Part shown: piece after piece, positions 18,330-26,635 of the stretch
Layout: every line of letters starts with the position of its first letter
Position numbering within the stretch: position 1 is the stretch's first letter
Assembly: GCF_038637725.1 (NCBI RefSeq)
Contig: NZ_CP152052.1
Span: 3,207,501 to 3,271,500, forward strand
DNA: 64,000 nt
From: Psychrobacillus sp. FSL H8-0483
Lineage (GTDB): Bacteria > Bacillota > Bacilli > Bacillales_A > Planococcaceae
Direction of reading: 5' to 3'
The notes under the pieces: model-generated
Databases searched by the model: none
Told to the model about the DNA's origin: nothing
The model's input: only the letters and a program-made list of their open reading frames with translations
Translations under genes and position numbers: made by a program

Positions 18330-18357
18330 TGTACGTTGAAAAATAATTTCCAACAAA

Positions 18358-18405
18358 AAAAGTGTCTTCTTCTTACAAATATTCATTTGTAGAAGAAAAC
18401 ACTCT
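18358..18405. terminator. Hairpin terminator
   Basis: AGTGT-CTTCTTCTTACAAAT/ATTTGTAGAAGAA-ACACT with A and T tails, between the EamA stop (18471) and the sigma promoter. Confidence 0.75.
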
Positions 18406-18470
18406 TAACTATTGGTTGTAGCCGATGAATTCATCTCCTGTGTTAGACACAAGGAAAAAGCCGCTAGCTT

Positions 18471-19448
18471 CTACAAAATTTCTTTCATAGAAGAAGACGC
18501 TTTTATTTTATTTATCGGAACTGGCTCACTTTTCTGCTGTCTACGCAGAAAAATATTATTCGAAATCAATGAAAATATAATAAACGTAATTCCAATTAAT
18601 TCATAATAATTTACTTGATTTCCTTGAATAAGTGAAATCACAAGTGTTGTAACAGGAACAAAGTTAATAAATAACAGACCATTTAATGGGGTAAGAATAC
18701 TAACACCGACATTCCAGCCGATGAGTGCAATTACACCAGGAAAAATAATCATAAATAATAAATGAGGACTTACAATCGTCATTGTTTCCATTGTGGGTAC
18801 ATTCACATAACCAGAAAGTGTAAGAATCAAAACGATAACAGCTGCTGAAATCGTTCCAAGAAGACAACTTAATGTAGAATACCGTAAAGCAGACCAACCT
18901 CTAAACTGACTGCCACCCATTGTGTAAATAACCCATCCAATAACCGCTATCAAAATAAGTACGGAAGGAACAAGATTATCGGTAGCAGATAAAAACGCTC
19001 CGAAATCCCCTTTCGTTATAACGAGCGCAGCACCAATAAATGCTATTAAAACACATACTAATGTGAATGTATAAGGCTTACGTCTGTACAACATCCATAC
19101 AATTACAATAGATATCATTGGCATTAAAGATTCCATAATCGATGCAACCATCACACCCGGCTCTCCCAATAAATCTTCTCCCCAGAAAATAAGTAAATTA
19201 TAAACCGTGAAAGCCATCGTGCCGAAAAACCATAATGATAATCCTTTTCCTTCAAATTGAAATGCCTGTTTTCCTTCTCTCCATAATAGAAGTATTACTA
19301 AAATAACTGTCACTGTACCATAACGGAAAATAGTAAAATAAAACGGATCTATATATTGAAAAGCATTATGCGCAACAGGAAACATGGCTCCCCACGACAC
19401 ACTTGCTACAAGACATAAAATAGCACCTAATAATACATTACCTTTCAT
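18471..19448 (-). CDS. EamA (DMT) family transporter
   Basis: 325 aa, ten helices, two EamA domains. AAGGAG about 11 bases upstream. It is divergent from a LysR regulator 144 bases away, so regulation by that protein is likely; substrate unknown. Confidence 0.85.
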   Translation of the reverse strand: MKGNVLLGAILCLVASVSWGAMFPVAHNAFQYIDPFYFTIFRYGTVTVILVILLLWREGKQAFQFEGKGLSLWFFGTMAFTVYNLLIFWGEDLLGEPGVMVASIMESLMPMISIVIVWMLYRRKPYTFTLVCVLIAFIGAALVITKGDFGAFLSATDNLVPSVLILIAVIGWVIYTMGGSQFRGWSALRYSTLSCLLGTISAAVIVLILTLSGYVNVPTMETMTIVSPHLLFMIIFPGVIALIGWNVGVSILTPLNGLLFINFVPVTTLVISLIQGNQVNYYELIGITFIIFSLISNNIFLRRQQKSEPVPINKIKASSSMKEIL

Positions 19449-19519
19449 AACACATCAATCTCCTTCAAATGTTCGCCTTATCTATTAAACGACACACTTA
19501 GGCATCATGTAAAATGAAT

Positions 19520-19544
19520 AATAATGATGTTTGTTATCATTATT
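19520..19544. promoter_or_regulatory. Likely LysR-regulator operator
   Basis: Perfect palindrome AATAATGAT-N7-ATCATTATT in the divergent intergenic region between the EamA and LysR genes. It contains the T-N11-A core typical of LysR sites. Confidence 0.6.
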
Positions 19545-19592
19545 AGTGATATCATAAATGATAGATACAAGGTTTTAATAGGAGAAGAGAAT

Positions 19593-20480
19593 ATGGAGTT
19601 TAAAGACTTAGAGATTTTTCAACTAGTTGCGCAAAAAGGAACAATCACAGAAGCTGCAAAAGCGTTAAGTTATGTACAATCGAATATTACTTCAAGAATT
19701 CATAAGCTGGAAACAGAGCTAAATACACCGCTGTTTAATCGACATAATCGCGGTATCAGTTTAACACCTGAAGGAAAAAAATTATTAGTCTATTGCGAGA
19801 AAATATTATCATTAACGGATGAAATGAAAAAAGTCGTACAAAGCGGGGATAATCCATCCGGTAAGTTAGAGATAGGATCTGTAGAAACAGTTATTAAATT
19901 ACCAAATATATTATCTGTTTATACGAAGAAGTATAAAAATGTGGACCTCTCACTACTAACAGGTGTTACCAACCAATTGCAACAAGATGTATTGAATCAT
20001 CGTTTAGATGGAGCCTTTGTAACGGAAACAGATGTACATCCTGACCTCATATCTCATGATGTTTTTCAAGAAGAGCTTGTTCTCATATCAGATATGAAAG
20101 CAACTTCCATAGAACAATTAATACATGAGCCATTCCTTTGTTTCAGCAATGGCTGTGGGTACCGTGCAAGACTTGAATCTTGGTACAAAGATCAAAATAT
20201 AATTCCTCAAAAAGTGATGGAATTCGGGACATTAGAAACAATTCTAAGCAGTGTTGCTGTAGGACTAGGCATCACATTCGTACCAAAATCTGCTGTTGCC
20301 CATTTAGAAAAAAGAGGGTTAATTCAGTGCCATACACTACCTGAAAAATATAGTAAGATCAAAACAATTTTTATTAGACGTTCCAATACCTATCTAACAT
20401 CTACAATCGAAAAATTTATCGAAATAATTGAACAGACAAAGAATGAAGCGGCAGAGCCATTATCTCTTAGTACCAATTAA
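19593..20480 (+). CDS. LysR family transcriptional regulator
   Basis: 295 aa. N-terminal winged helix with the family pattern (AAKALSYVQSNITSRIHKLE, LFNRHNRGISLTPEG) and a periplasmic-binding-like effector domain. Start at ATG 19593 with GGAGAAGAG upstream rather than 19524. Probably controls the divergent EamA transporter. Confidence 0.9.
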   Translation: MEFKDLEIFQLVAQKGTITEAAKALSYVQSNITSRIHKLETELNTPLFNRHNRGISLTPEGKKLLVYCEKILSLTDEMKKVVQSGDNPSGKLEIGSVETVIKLPNILSVYTKKYKNVDLSLLTGVTNQLQQDVLNHRLDGAFVTETDVHPDLISHDVFQEELVLISDMKATSIEQLIHEPFLCFSNGCGYRARLESWYKDQNIIPQKVMEFGTLETILSSVAVGLGITFVPKSAVAHLEKRGLIQCHTLPEKYSKIKTIFIRRSNTYLTSTIEKFIEIIEQTKNEAAEPLSLSTN

Positions 20481-20576
20481 AAAAGCGCATAGTGCCCTTT
20501 AAGTACAAAACCTGTTTTGTACCGTTTTCGGAGGTCTTTGGACAGACTTATTACTATATCATTATCGATTGATTTT

Positions 20577-20622
20577 TAAGAGAAGCTGGTCGTGACTGAC
20601 GTCACGACCAGCCTCTCTTTTC
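20577..20622 (+). terminator. Strong hairpin terminator
   Basis: AGAGA-AGCTGGTCGTGA/TCACGACCAGC-CTCTCTTTT, about 100 bases after the LysR gene. Confidence 0.7.
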
Positions 20623-20991
20623 TCGGTGATCTTATGGCATTTGTCTGTCCGTCGCCCTCCTTCAACAGTACGAATAAGGTTAAGATCTTTTTGGATAATG
20701 AGTGAAAAGTTGCTTTCCAACTCATAAAGCTTCAGAGAATGCAATTTTGGGTGCTCTAGTGCTCCTCTATACAATAGATGCTAACTATTTTTTGATCATA
20801 TACTCTTTACCAGTTGAAGAAAATTAGCAGAAATGCTCTTCTTAAAGATTCTTGCTAGCTAAAAGGTCCATCCCTCTACCTTACCTTGTATGCAATCCAC
20901 TGCATTTTCCTTTAGTTCAAAGTACCAGACCTTAGCCTAAAGAAATGATTAAGTCAATGTCAATTGCTATATTATAGGATTAATTTTCTTA
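20623..20991. other. Unassigned stretch before the repeat array
   Basis: A minus-strand frame (20562-20774, 70 codons) starts MYRGALEHPKLHSLKLYELE and runs into the preceding hairpin; it has no ribosome binding site and I do not recognise it. It may be a degraded mobile-element end. The rest shows nothing identifiable. Confidence 0.3.
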
Positions 20992-21079
20992 TTCAACTAA
21001 CCTGCTTCTTTAGTTGAATAAGAAAAAAAGAGCCGTCAGCATCTCAATGATCTTTAAGTAAAGCCCCTGTCAGTTAAAG
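20992..21079 (-). repeat. attC-like repeat A
   Basis: Left arm TTCAACTAACC, inner arms CTTTAGTTGAA and TTTAAGTAAAG, hairpin around AGCCGTCAGCATCT, right arm degenerate (GTCAGTTAAAG). Lies 3' of the hydrolase gene. Confidence 0.7.
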
Positions 21080-21165
21080 TATATTTATTCACAAACTCTT
21101 CACTGCAAATAAATATTGTCTTAAGTGCTATATCAGCAACATCTGAGCAACTTTCATTTAATGAA

Positions 21166-21759
21166 TTAATGTTTCGATAAAAAATCAACCAATATGTCAA
21201 AAGATTCTTGTGCAGATTTTACATTATATTTTGAATTGTTGGGGTCACTAAATCCATGTTCTCCGTGAATTTTATGTATCTCGATATTCTTTTTTTCTAA
21301 GTATGATATTAATTCGTTGACATTAAATGATTTCTCACTTTCAGGAAAGAAAAGCATTGTTGAACATAAAGGTTCAATCTCTAGATAGTTTCTAATTCGC
21401 GAACCATAGTAACCAACAATTCCATCAATATCGTTTTCTTCACTGCACAACCATGCAATGGTTGCCCCAACACTAAATCCAACAATAAAGACTTTTTCAT
21501 ATGAATCTTTATTATCTTGCAATACACGTTTAATTTTATTTGTCGCATTAATAAACCCGATATTCTCCATAAAATTTCGATAAGCAACTTCTTCAAATGA
21601 ATATTCAAAAGGTCCTTCTATTTCTAATAAGTTGGGGCAAATAACATCAAAGCCTCTTTCTGATAATGAATGGCAAACTTTCTTCATATGCTGGTTAACT
21701 CCATAAATTTCATGTACTACTATAATTAATTTGTTTGAGTTACTTTGTATGTTTATCAA
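21166..21759 (-). CDS. Dienelactone-hydrolase-like alpha/beta hydrolase
   Basis: 197 aa alpha/beta hydrolase. The nucleophile elbow is GFSVG with Ser in place of the Cys of true dienelactone hydrolases; the catalytic His is in HGEHGFSDP, and the opening VVHEIYGVNQHMK is characteristic of the family. TTG start with AGGGGG 8 bases upstream. Substrate unknown. It is a single-gene unit between repeats B and A. Confidence 0.8.
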   Translation of the reverse strand: MINIQSNSNKLIIVVHEIYGVNQHMKKVCHSLSERGFDVICPNLLEIEGPFEYSFEEVAYRNFMENIGFINATNKIKRVLQDNKDSYEKVFIVGFSVGATIAWLCSEENDIDGIVGYYGSRIRNYLEIEPLCSTMLFFPESEKSFNVNELISYLEKKNIEIHKIHGEHGFSDPNNSKYNVKSAQESFDILVDFLSKH

Positions 21760-21821
21760 ATTATACCCCCTATTAAATCAGAAACTTTCTTCTAATAATA
21801 CAAAATAAATGGATAATACTT

Positions 21822-21897
21822 ATTCAGCTAAACTGCGCCTTTAGTTCAAAAAGAAAAGAGCGTTACCCCTCTTAAGTAACACCCCAACTAATTCAAT
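21822..21897 (-). repeat. attC-like repeat B
   Basis: TTCAGCTAAACTGC, CTTTAGTTCAA, A-rich block, then a shorter hairpin and a diverged right arm. Ends 11 bases from the GNAT stop. Confidence 0.6.
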
Positions 21898-21907
21898 ATA
21901 AGCAACA

Positions 21908-22363
21908 TTAAATTTCTTTTTCCATCAAAACATTTGTAGTCTGATAACCTAATTTTTCATATAATCCTCTTGCGACCATGTTATGACCAAAAACATGAAG
22001 ACCTATTTTAATCATTCCAAGTTTTTGCCCAACATTCTCTATTTGCTTCATTGCTTCCTTGGCATACCCAAATCCTTGGTATTTTTCTAATATATTAATA
22101 TCATAAATAAATCCTTCTTTTTCAGATTTTTGTGCAAGCCATATAACTCCAATTGCCTTGTCATCATTTAGAATAGTGTATAAGAAATTACTCTCAGTCT
22201 TCTCACCATTTGGCAAAAGCTTTGTATATTCCTCTTCCGCTTTACTAATTGATTCTTCCTGATTCCAATTCCCAGATAAAACTTTTTCTTCCGCATATGA
22301 TTTAATCGCTGAAGTAATATATTTTTGATACTCATCGGAATTCATTAAAACTAATTTAATCAT
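21908..22363 (-). CDS. GNAT family N-acetyltransferase
   Basis: 151 aa. The acetyl-CoA-binding block is YQGFGYAKEAMKQIE followed by the usual GLHVFGHNMVARGLYEKLGY end. AGGGGGAG precedes the ATG. Target unknown. Unit between repeats C and B; the gap from start to repeat C is 57 bases. Confidence 0.85.
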   Translation of the reverse strand: MIKLVLMNSDEYQKYITSAIKSYAEEKVLSGNWNQEESISKAEEEYTKLLPNGEKTESNFLYTILNDDKAIGVIWLAQKSEKEGFIYDINILEKYQGFGYAKEAMKQIENVGQKLGMIKIGLHVFGHNMVARGLYEKLGYQTTNVLMEKEI

Positions 22364-22420
22364 TGTTTTTTCTCCCCCTTATACTTGTAACTTCTATAAA
22401 ATAGCATTCAATTCCTTCTT

Positions 22421-22500
22421 TTCACCAACATGCTGCGTTAGCTCTATAAGAAATAGGGCATTGTTTCTGCCCTTTTTGGTAATCAAATTCTGTTAAATTA
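22421..22500 (-). repeat. attC-like repeat C
   Basis: ACCAACATGCTGCGTTAGC left part; hairpin GGGCA/TGCCC; right end TTCTGTTAAATTA, which contains the Nudix stop codon. Confidence 0.55.
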
Positions 22501-22959
22501 TTTTATTACTGGCAAAGGCACCTGGTTCACCCAATCCTGAATGAATCGCTCTTGATGCGAGTTCAAATGAGGTAGGTTATTACGGGAAAAGAATCGGTGT
22601 TCGTAACTTTCTTCAGTGCGATGAAGTAATTCTCCTGAAAAACAACTTGAATGGAAAATAACCTGAACGCTGAAAACTTTATCTCCATTCTGATATTCTG
22701 CAAAACCTTCTTCACCTGAATAAAGACCAAACAACTGTAATTGTTCAACTTTTAATCCTGTTTCCTCGAATGTTTCTCTCACAGCTGTTTCAAGGAACGT
22801 TTCTCCAGGCTCCATAACCCCCCCTGGAATACCCCAAACATCGCGATCCGTTCGATGTTGTAGTAAAATCTTATTTTCTTGTTCAAGAATAATTCCACAA
22901 CCTACAGTCATGAGCATTTCATTTCCAATTAATTTGCGAATTGTTTGAATGTAATTCAT
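22498..22959 (-). CDS. Nudix hydrolase
   Basis: 153 aa. A perfect Nudix box, GGVMEPGETFLETAVRETFE then ETGL, follows the 23-residue pattern GX5EX7REUXEEXGU. Similar to MutT/ADP-ribose pyrophosphatase-type enzymes; the true substrate is unknown. ATG 22959 with AAGGAGG is preferred over 22992. Its stop codon lies inside repeat C. Confidence 0.88.
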   Translation of the reverse strand: MNYIQTIRKLIGNEMLMTVGCGIILEQENKILLQHRTDRDVWGIPGGVMEPGETFLETAVRETFEETGLKVEQLQLFGLYSGEEGFAEYQNGDKVFSVQVIFHSSCFSGELLHRTEESYEHRFFSRNNLPHLNSHQERFIQDWVNQVPLPVIK

Positions 22960-23009
22960 TATTTCCTCCTTGATCTTTTGTATAAAAAGCATTTTAATGG
23001 GGAGTCCTT

Positions 23010-23102
23010 CTTGAACTAACCTTCTTCTTTAGTTGAATAAAAAAATGAGCTGTCTAAACAGCTCAATGATTTTCAAGTACAGCACCACGTTAGTTCAACA
23101 AG
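23010..23102 (-). repeat. attC-like repeat D (best-preserved copy)
   Basis: Outer arms TTGAACTAAC / GTTAGTTCAA pair over 10 bases. Inner arms TTTAGTTGAA and TTTCAAGTA pair with one mismatch. Central hairpin GAGCTGT-CTAA-ACAGCTC with a T-run on the minus strand. 12 bases from the NIPSNAP stop. Confidence 0.8.
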
Positions 23103-23114
23103 TAGTTAACATTA

Positions 23115-23462
23115 TTAGTTATCTTTATTTAGAGTGGACACTAACGCTTCGTTTTTCACTTCCAATATATATTCAGTAAAAACATGTTCCCTACCGCCAT
23201 TTTTCTCGTACCACTCTTTAATTCGTTTAACGTGAGTACCGTCAGCTTTTATATTATTCTCTATTTCTATATAATCGTCATAACTGTCATATTCCCAAAT
23301 AGCGAAAATTTCCGTAGTATTATCTTTATTATCATTCATCCAACGTCCTACCAAACGTGCTCCGTGCTTTAGTTGATTAGGTAAATTAGTTTTATTGAAA
23401 TGTTCATTAAATTTCTCTACAAAATCATTTTTTACAGTGTAAAATTTTCTCCGATAAAACAT
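23115..23462 (-). CDS. NIPSNAP-family protein
   Basis: 115 aa single dimeric alpha/beta-barrel (NIPSNAP) domain, with the typical start RRKFYTVKNDFVEKFNEHFN and the pattern WEYDSYDDY. Family functions are poorly known. GGAGGT precedes the ATG. Unit between repeats E and D. Confidence 0.75.
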   Translation of the reverse strand: MFYRRKFYTVKNDFVEKFNEHFNKTNLPNQLKHGARLVGRWMNDNKDNTTEIFAIWEYDSYDDYIEIENNIKADGTHVKRIKEWYEKNGGREHVFTEYILEVKNEALVSTLNKDN

Positions 23463-23543
23463 ACAAGTACCTCCAATAACTTTTTATTTAAAGATTTTCC
23501 TGTACCGCTTACTTATTTCGATAATACCTCGTCATATTCCTCT

Positions 23544-23603
23544 TATTGAACTAACCGAAAATAACTCGACCTTTCTAATTGTTGGTTTTTTCGAGGCGTT
23601 AAC
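23544..23603 (-). repeat. attC-like repeat E, degenerate
   Basis: TTGAACTAACC left arm, hairpin CTCGA...TCGAG, right end GGCGTTAAC. Inner arms are not clear. Confidence 0.45.
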
Positions 23604-23695
23604 AAAAAAAAGCACTCTATAAATAGATGTTTATCCCATATCCCTCCATTTCGATGCATATGATAGTTCAGTTCAAAAAAAAAGGAGGTAATATT

Positions 23696-24523
23696 TTGGG
23701 ATTAAGACGAAGACTTCTTTATGTAACAAATTTTGGTGATAACACGGTAGAAATTTATAATATCACTAATCCAACATCCCCTGTCCGTATTGGAGAGTTT
23801 GGTGCAGCAGATTTAAGTGATCCTATCGATGCAGCAATTACAGGTACTACTTTGTATGTAACAAATTTTGCTGATAACAACACGGTGGAAATTTATGATA
23901 TTTCCAATCCAACCGCTCCTGTCCGTGTTGGCGAGTTTGGTGCTGCAGATCTAATGCTTCCTTCCGGATTGGCTATCACAGGTACCACTTTGTATGTAAC
24001 AAGTCAAGATAATAATACGGTTGAAATTTATAATATTTCCGATCCAAACGCTCCTGTCCGTGTTGGCGAGTTTGGTGAAGGAGATATATTTGTTCCTGGC
24101 GGATTGGTGATTACAGGTACAACGTTATATGTTTCAAATTCAGGCGATGACACAGTGGAAATATATAATATTTCCAATCCAACCGTTCCTGTCCGTGAAG
24201 GCCAATTCAATTCCGGAAATTTAGATGGTCCTTTTGCATTGGCTATAAGAGGTACTACTTTGTATGTATCAAATACAGGGAATGACACGGTAGAAATTTA
24301 TGATATTACCAATTTAACCGCTCCAGTACGTGTAGGCGAGTTTAATGCGAATGATGTTTTTGGATTGGAAATTACAGATTCTACGTTGTATGTAGCAACC
24401 TCTCTTGCTAACACGGTACAAATTTATGATATTTCCAATCCAACCGATCCTGTACCTGTAGGGCAACTCAATGCCGGAAATTTAAATCGTCCTTCCGGAA
24501 TGGCTATTTTTATGACAGTTTGA
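23696..24523 (+). CDS. LVIVD-type beta-propeller protein, six repeats
   Basis: 275 aa made of six tandem repeats of about 46 residues, each with LYV(T/S)N ... NTVEIY(D/N)I(S/T)NP ... PVRVGEF. This suggests a six-bladed propeller of LVIVD/lactonase-like type. There is no signal peptide, so it would be cytoplasmic or exported by another route. TTG start at 23696 with AAAGGAGGT 6 bases upstream; the longer frame from 23627 has no site. It is on the strand opposite to its neighbours in the array. The DNA repeats are near-identical in places, so copy number may vary between strains. Confidence 0.75.
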   Translation: MGLRRRLLYVTNFGDNTVEIYNITNPTSPVRIGEFGAADLSDPIDAAITGTTLYVTNFADNNTVEIYDISNPTAPVRVGEFGAADLMLPSGLAITGTTLYVTSQDNNTVEIYNISDPNAPVRVGEFGEGDIFVPGGLVITGTTLYVSNSGDDTVEIYNISNPTVPVREGQFNSGNLDGPFALAIRGTTLYVSNTGNDTVEIYDITNLTAPVRVGEFNANDVFGLEITDSTLYVATSLANTVQIYDISNPTDPVPVGQLNAGNLNRPSGMAIFMTV

Positions 24524-24650
24524 TAAATGTTCTATTCAACAAAAGCACCTATATTGAAAAGAGACGACTAGGATATATGCACAGTCAAGTGGCAATTTAA
24601 AACACGAACTGTATCGAAAGTATTTTTAATTAGGATTTATGAGGACAATA

Positions 24651-24680
24651 AAAAGCAACGCCAAAAGGGGTTGCTCTTCT
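24651..24680 (+). terminator. Terminator after the beta-propeller gene
   Basis: AGCAACGCC-AAAA-GGGGTTGCT followed by CTTCTT. Confidence 0.65.
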
Positions 24681-24717
24681 TGTATTCTTGCCTCCTTTCG
24701 TATTATTCCTATGCTTC

Positions 24718-24747
24718 TTTCACTAACCTGCTGTGTTAGTTTAAGTG
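24718..24747 (-). repeat. attC-like repeat F, left half
   Basis: CACTAACCTGCTGTGTTAG then TTTAAGTG: the left outer and inner arms. The right half is at 26263-26298, beyond the IS150-like element. Confidence 0.6.
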
Positions 24748-24810
24748 TAACATTTCACACAGAATCGCCGAAATCTACTTGATATTTTGGACAAAAATAG
24801 ACCATCGAAA

Positions 24811-24835
24811 TGAACTGCCCCGTAAATGTTAGACA
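24811..24835. repeat. IS left inverted repeat
   Basis: TGAACTGCCCCGTAAATG then TTAGACA; pairs with 26232-26256. Confidence 0.85.
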
Positions 24836-24861
24836 CCAACTAACATTTACGGGGTGTTTTT

Positions 24862-25362
24862 ATGTCTAAATATACAGTAGAAGTTAAATTACAAGCGGTG
24901 GTACGCTATTTAACTGGAAACGAAAGCTATCAAACTATTGCAGAAAGCATTGGCGCAGCTAAATCTCAAGTCATTACTTGGGTGAAATTATTTGAAGCAC
25001 AGGGTGAAAAAGGGTTTAAGAAAGGCTATACAAGTTACTCATCTGGGTTTAAACTAGACGTACTTAATTTTATGAACGAAACAGGTACGTCTTTTCTAGA
25101 AACGGCAAGCACATTTAATATTTCTTCTCCGAGTATCATTTATCGGTGGGATCAGTTGCTTAAGACAAAAGGATTGGACGCGCTAGAACCAAAGAAAAAG
25201 GAGCGTCCATCCATGAAAAAAGAAACGAAAAAAGTTGAAGCACAAAAATCAATCCCAGCCGAAGACTCAATAGAAGCCCTACAAGCAAAAATCAAGCATT
25301 TAGAAATGGAGAATGCTTATTTAAAAAAGTTGAAAGCTTTAGTTCAGGCGCAGAAAAAATAA
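24862..25362 (+). CDS. IS150-like transposase OrfA
   Basis: 166 aa with two helix-turn-helix units (YQTIAESIGAAKSQVITWVK and FLETASTFNISSPSIIYRWD) and a C-terminal coiled coil, as in IS150/IS3 OrfA. The slippery run AAAAAAG at 25323-25329 should allow a -1 shift into orfB to give the fused transposase. Confidence 0.9.
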   Translation: MSKYTVEVKLQAVVRYLTGNESYQTIAESIGAAKSQVITWVKLFEAQGEKGFKKGYTSYSSGFKLDVLNFMNETGTSFLETASTFNISSPSIIYRWDQLLKTKGLDALEPKKKERPSMKKETKKVEAQKSIPAEDSIEALQAKIKHLEMENAYLKKLKALVQAQKK

Positions 25363-26225
25363 CAAACAAAATCAAAGCGCAAGTAATTTTTGAACTAAAG
25401 GAACAATATGAGGTCGTGGATTTAGTTCAAATCGCTGACATTCCACGCAGCACTTATTACTACTAGGAAAAGCGACTGAATCAAGTCGATAAATATGAGC
25501 CTGTTAAAGAAGTAATCAATATCATTTATCACGAACATAAGGGGCGTTATGGTTACCGTCGCATCACGAAAGAACTGCAGAAATACGGTTTTACGTATAA
25601 CCCGAAGACCATTAACCGCTTGATGAATGAAATCGGTTTAAAATGTGAGGTCCGTATGAAGAAGTATCGCTCTTATAAAGGAAACGTCGGAAAAATCGCT
25701 CCTAATGTATTACAACGTGATTTCAAGGCGGAGAAAATGAATCAGAAATGGGTAACAGACGTGACCGAATTCCATCTCTTTGGAGAAAAACGTTATCTGT
25801 CACCTGTTCTTGATTTGTGTAATGGTGAAATTATCGCATATAAAGTCATGAATCGACCGGTCTATCAACTTGTAGGTGATATGTTAGACGAAGCTATTCT
25901 GCGCCTACAGCCAGGAGATGAAGTCATTCTTCATTCCGATCAAGGCTGGCAATATCAGATGAAAAAATATCAAAAAACACTACAAGAGCACCAGATAACG
26001 CAAAGTATGTCCCGTAAGGGAAACTGCTTAGATAATGCAGTCATCGAAAATTTCTTTGGCTTATTAAAATCAGAACTGCTTTATTTACAAGAGTTTGAGA
26101 GCATGGCGCATTTTGAAAAGGAATTAGAAGAATATCTTGAATATTACAATCACAAGCGAATGAAGGCAAAATTAAAAGACCTGAGTCCGGTAGAATACCG
26201 AACTCAGATCTTAGAAGTTGCCTAA
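25329..26225 (+). pseudogene. IS150-like transposase OrfB with internal stop
   Basis: The -1 frame after the AAAAAAG slip reads through SFSSGAEKITNKIKAQ into a standard IS3 OrfB, but codon 25464-25466 is TAG after RSTYYY, where relatives commonly have Trp, so TGG to TAG is likely. Downstream the DDE residues are intact: [14 protein letters not shown] and DNAVIENFF. The 201-aa frame from 25620 has no convincing start. The nonsense codon would block the OrfAB transposase. Confidence 0.85.
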
Positions 26226-26231
26226 AATATT

Positions 26232-26256
26232 TGTCTAACTTTATTGGGTCAGTTCA
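26232..26256. repeat. IS right inverted repeat
   Basis: Reverse complement TGAACTGACCCAATAAAG then TTAGACA; AAA follows at 26257-26259, as on the left. Confidence 0.85.
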
Positions 26257-26262
26257 AAATGG

Positions 26263-26298
26263 TCTTGTTCAATTAAAGCACTCGTAACTTAAATAAGT
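26263..26298 (-). repeat. attC-like repeat F, right half
   Basis: CTTGTTCAATTAAAGCACTC then GTAACTT: inner arm TTCAATTAAAG and right box. Removing the IS joins it to 24718-24810. Ends 9 bases from the next gene's stop. Confidence 0.6.
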
Positions 26299-26306
26299 TA
26301 TAGTTA

Positions 26307-26492
26307 TTAATTCTGAGTTTTCATAGCCCTCATTACAATACGGTACACTAAATAACACATACCACCCAGCCCTAAAATACCTACTATAATAAGTAAAGGA
26401 ATTTGTTCAGCATACAACATACCTACGACAAATAAGATAAAACACAGTATTATTCCCACAATACTAAATATGGTGTTTGGTTTAATATCCAA
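26307..26492 (-). CDS. Small two-helix membrane protein
   Basis: 61 aa, two hydrophobic segments (about residues 7-27 and 32-52) and a basic tail. TTG start with AAGGGGGG 7 bases upstream. Unrecognised. Unit with repeat F directly at its 3' end. Confidence 0.6.
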   Translation of the reverse strand: MDIKPNTIFSIVGIILCFILFVVGMLYAEQIPLLIIVGILGLGGMCYLVYRIVMRAMKTQN

Positions 26493-26635
26493 TAATTTCC
26501 CCCCTTATCCATAGACTTATTAATGTACGCTCTTCTCTTTTTTTAACGATTGAGCAGAGTCTTATTAAGTGTTGTCATTTTTCTTTCCTTGAAAAAACTT
26601 ACTTTCACTGGTAGTAGAAGAAGGGATTATTAATA

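Larger units (their letters stand above)
24811..26256 (+). mobile_element. IS150-like insertion sequence (IS3 family)
   Basis: 1446 bp. Terminal inverted repeats of 25 bp (TGAACTGCCCCGTAAATG... and TGAACTGACCCAATAAAG...) agree at about 20 positions. A 3-bp AAA flanks both ends as a target duplication. Two overlapping frames, orfA and orfB, carry the DDE transposase. orfB has an in-frame TAG, so this copy is probably inactive. Its target site was the loop of a short palindrome (GACCAT/ATGGTC) inside repeat F. Confidence 0.9.

Noticed and set aside
25620-26225. Independent 201-aa transposase gene
   Set aside because: It is the part of orfB after the internal stop; no own start signal.
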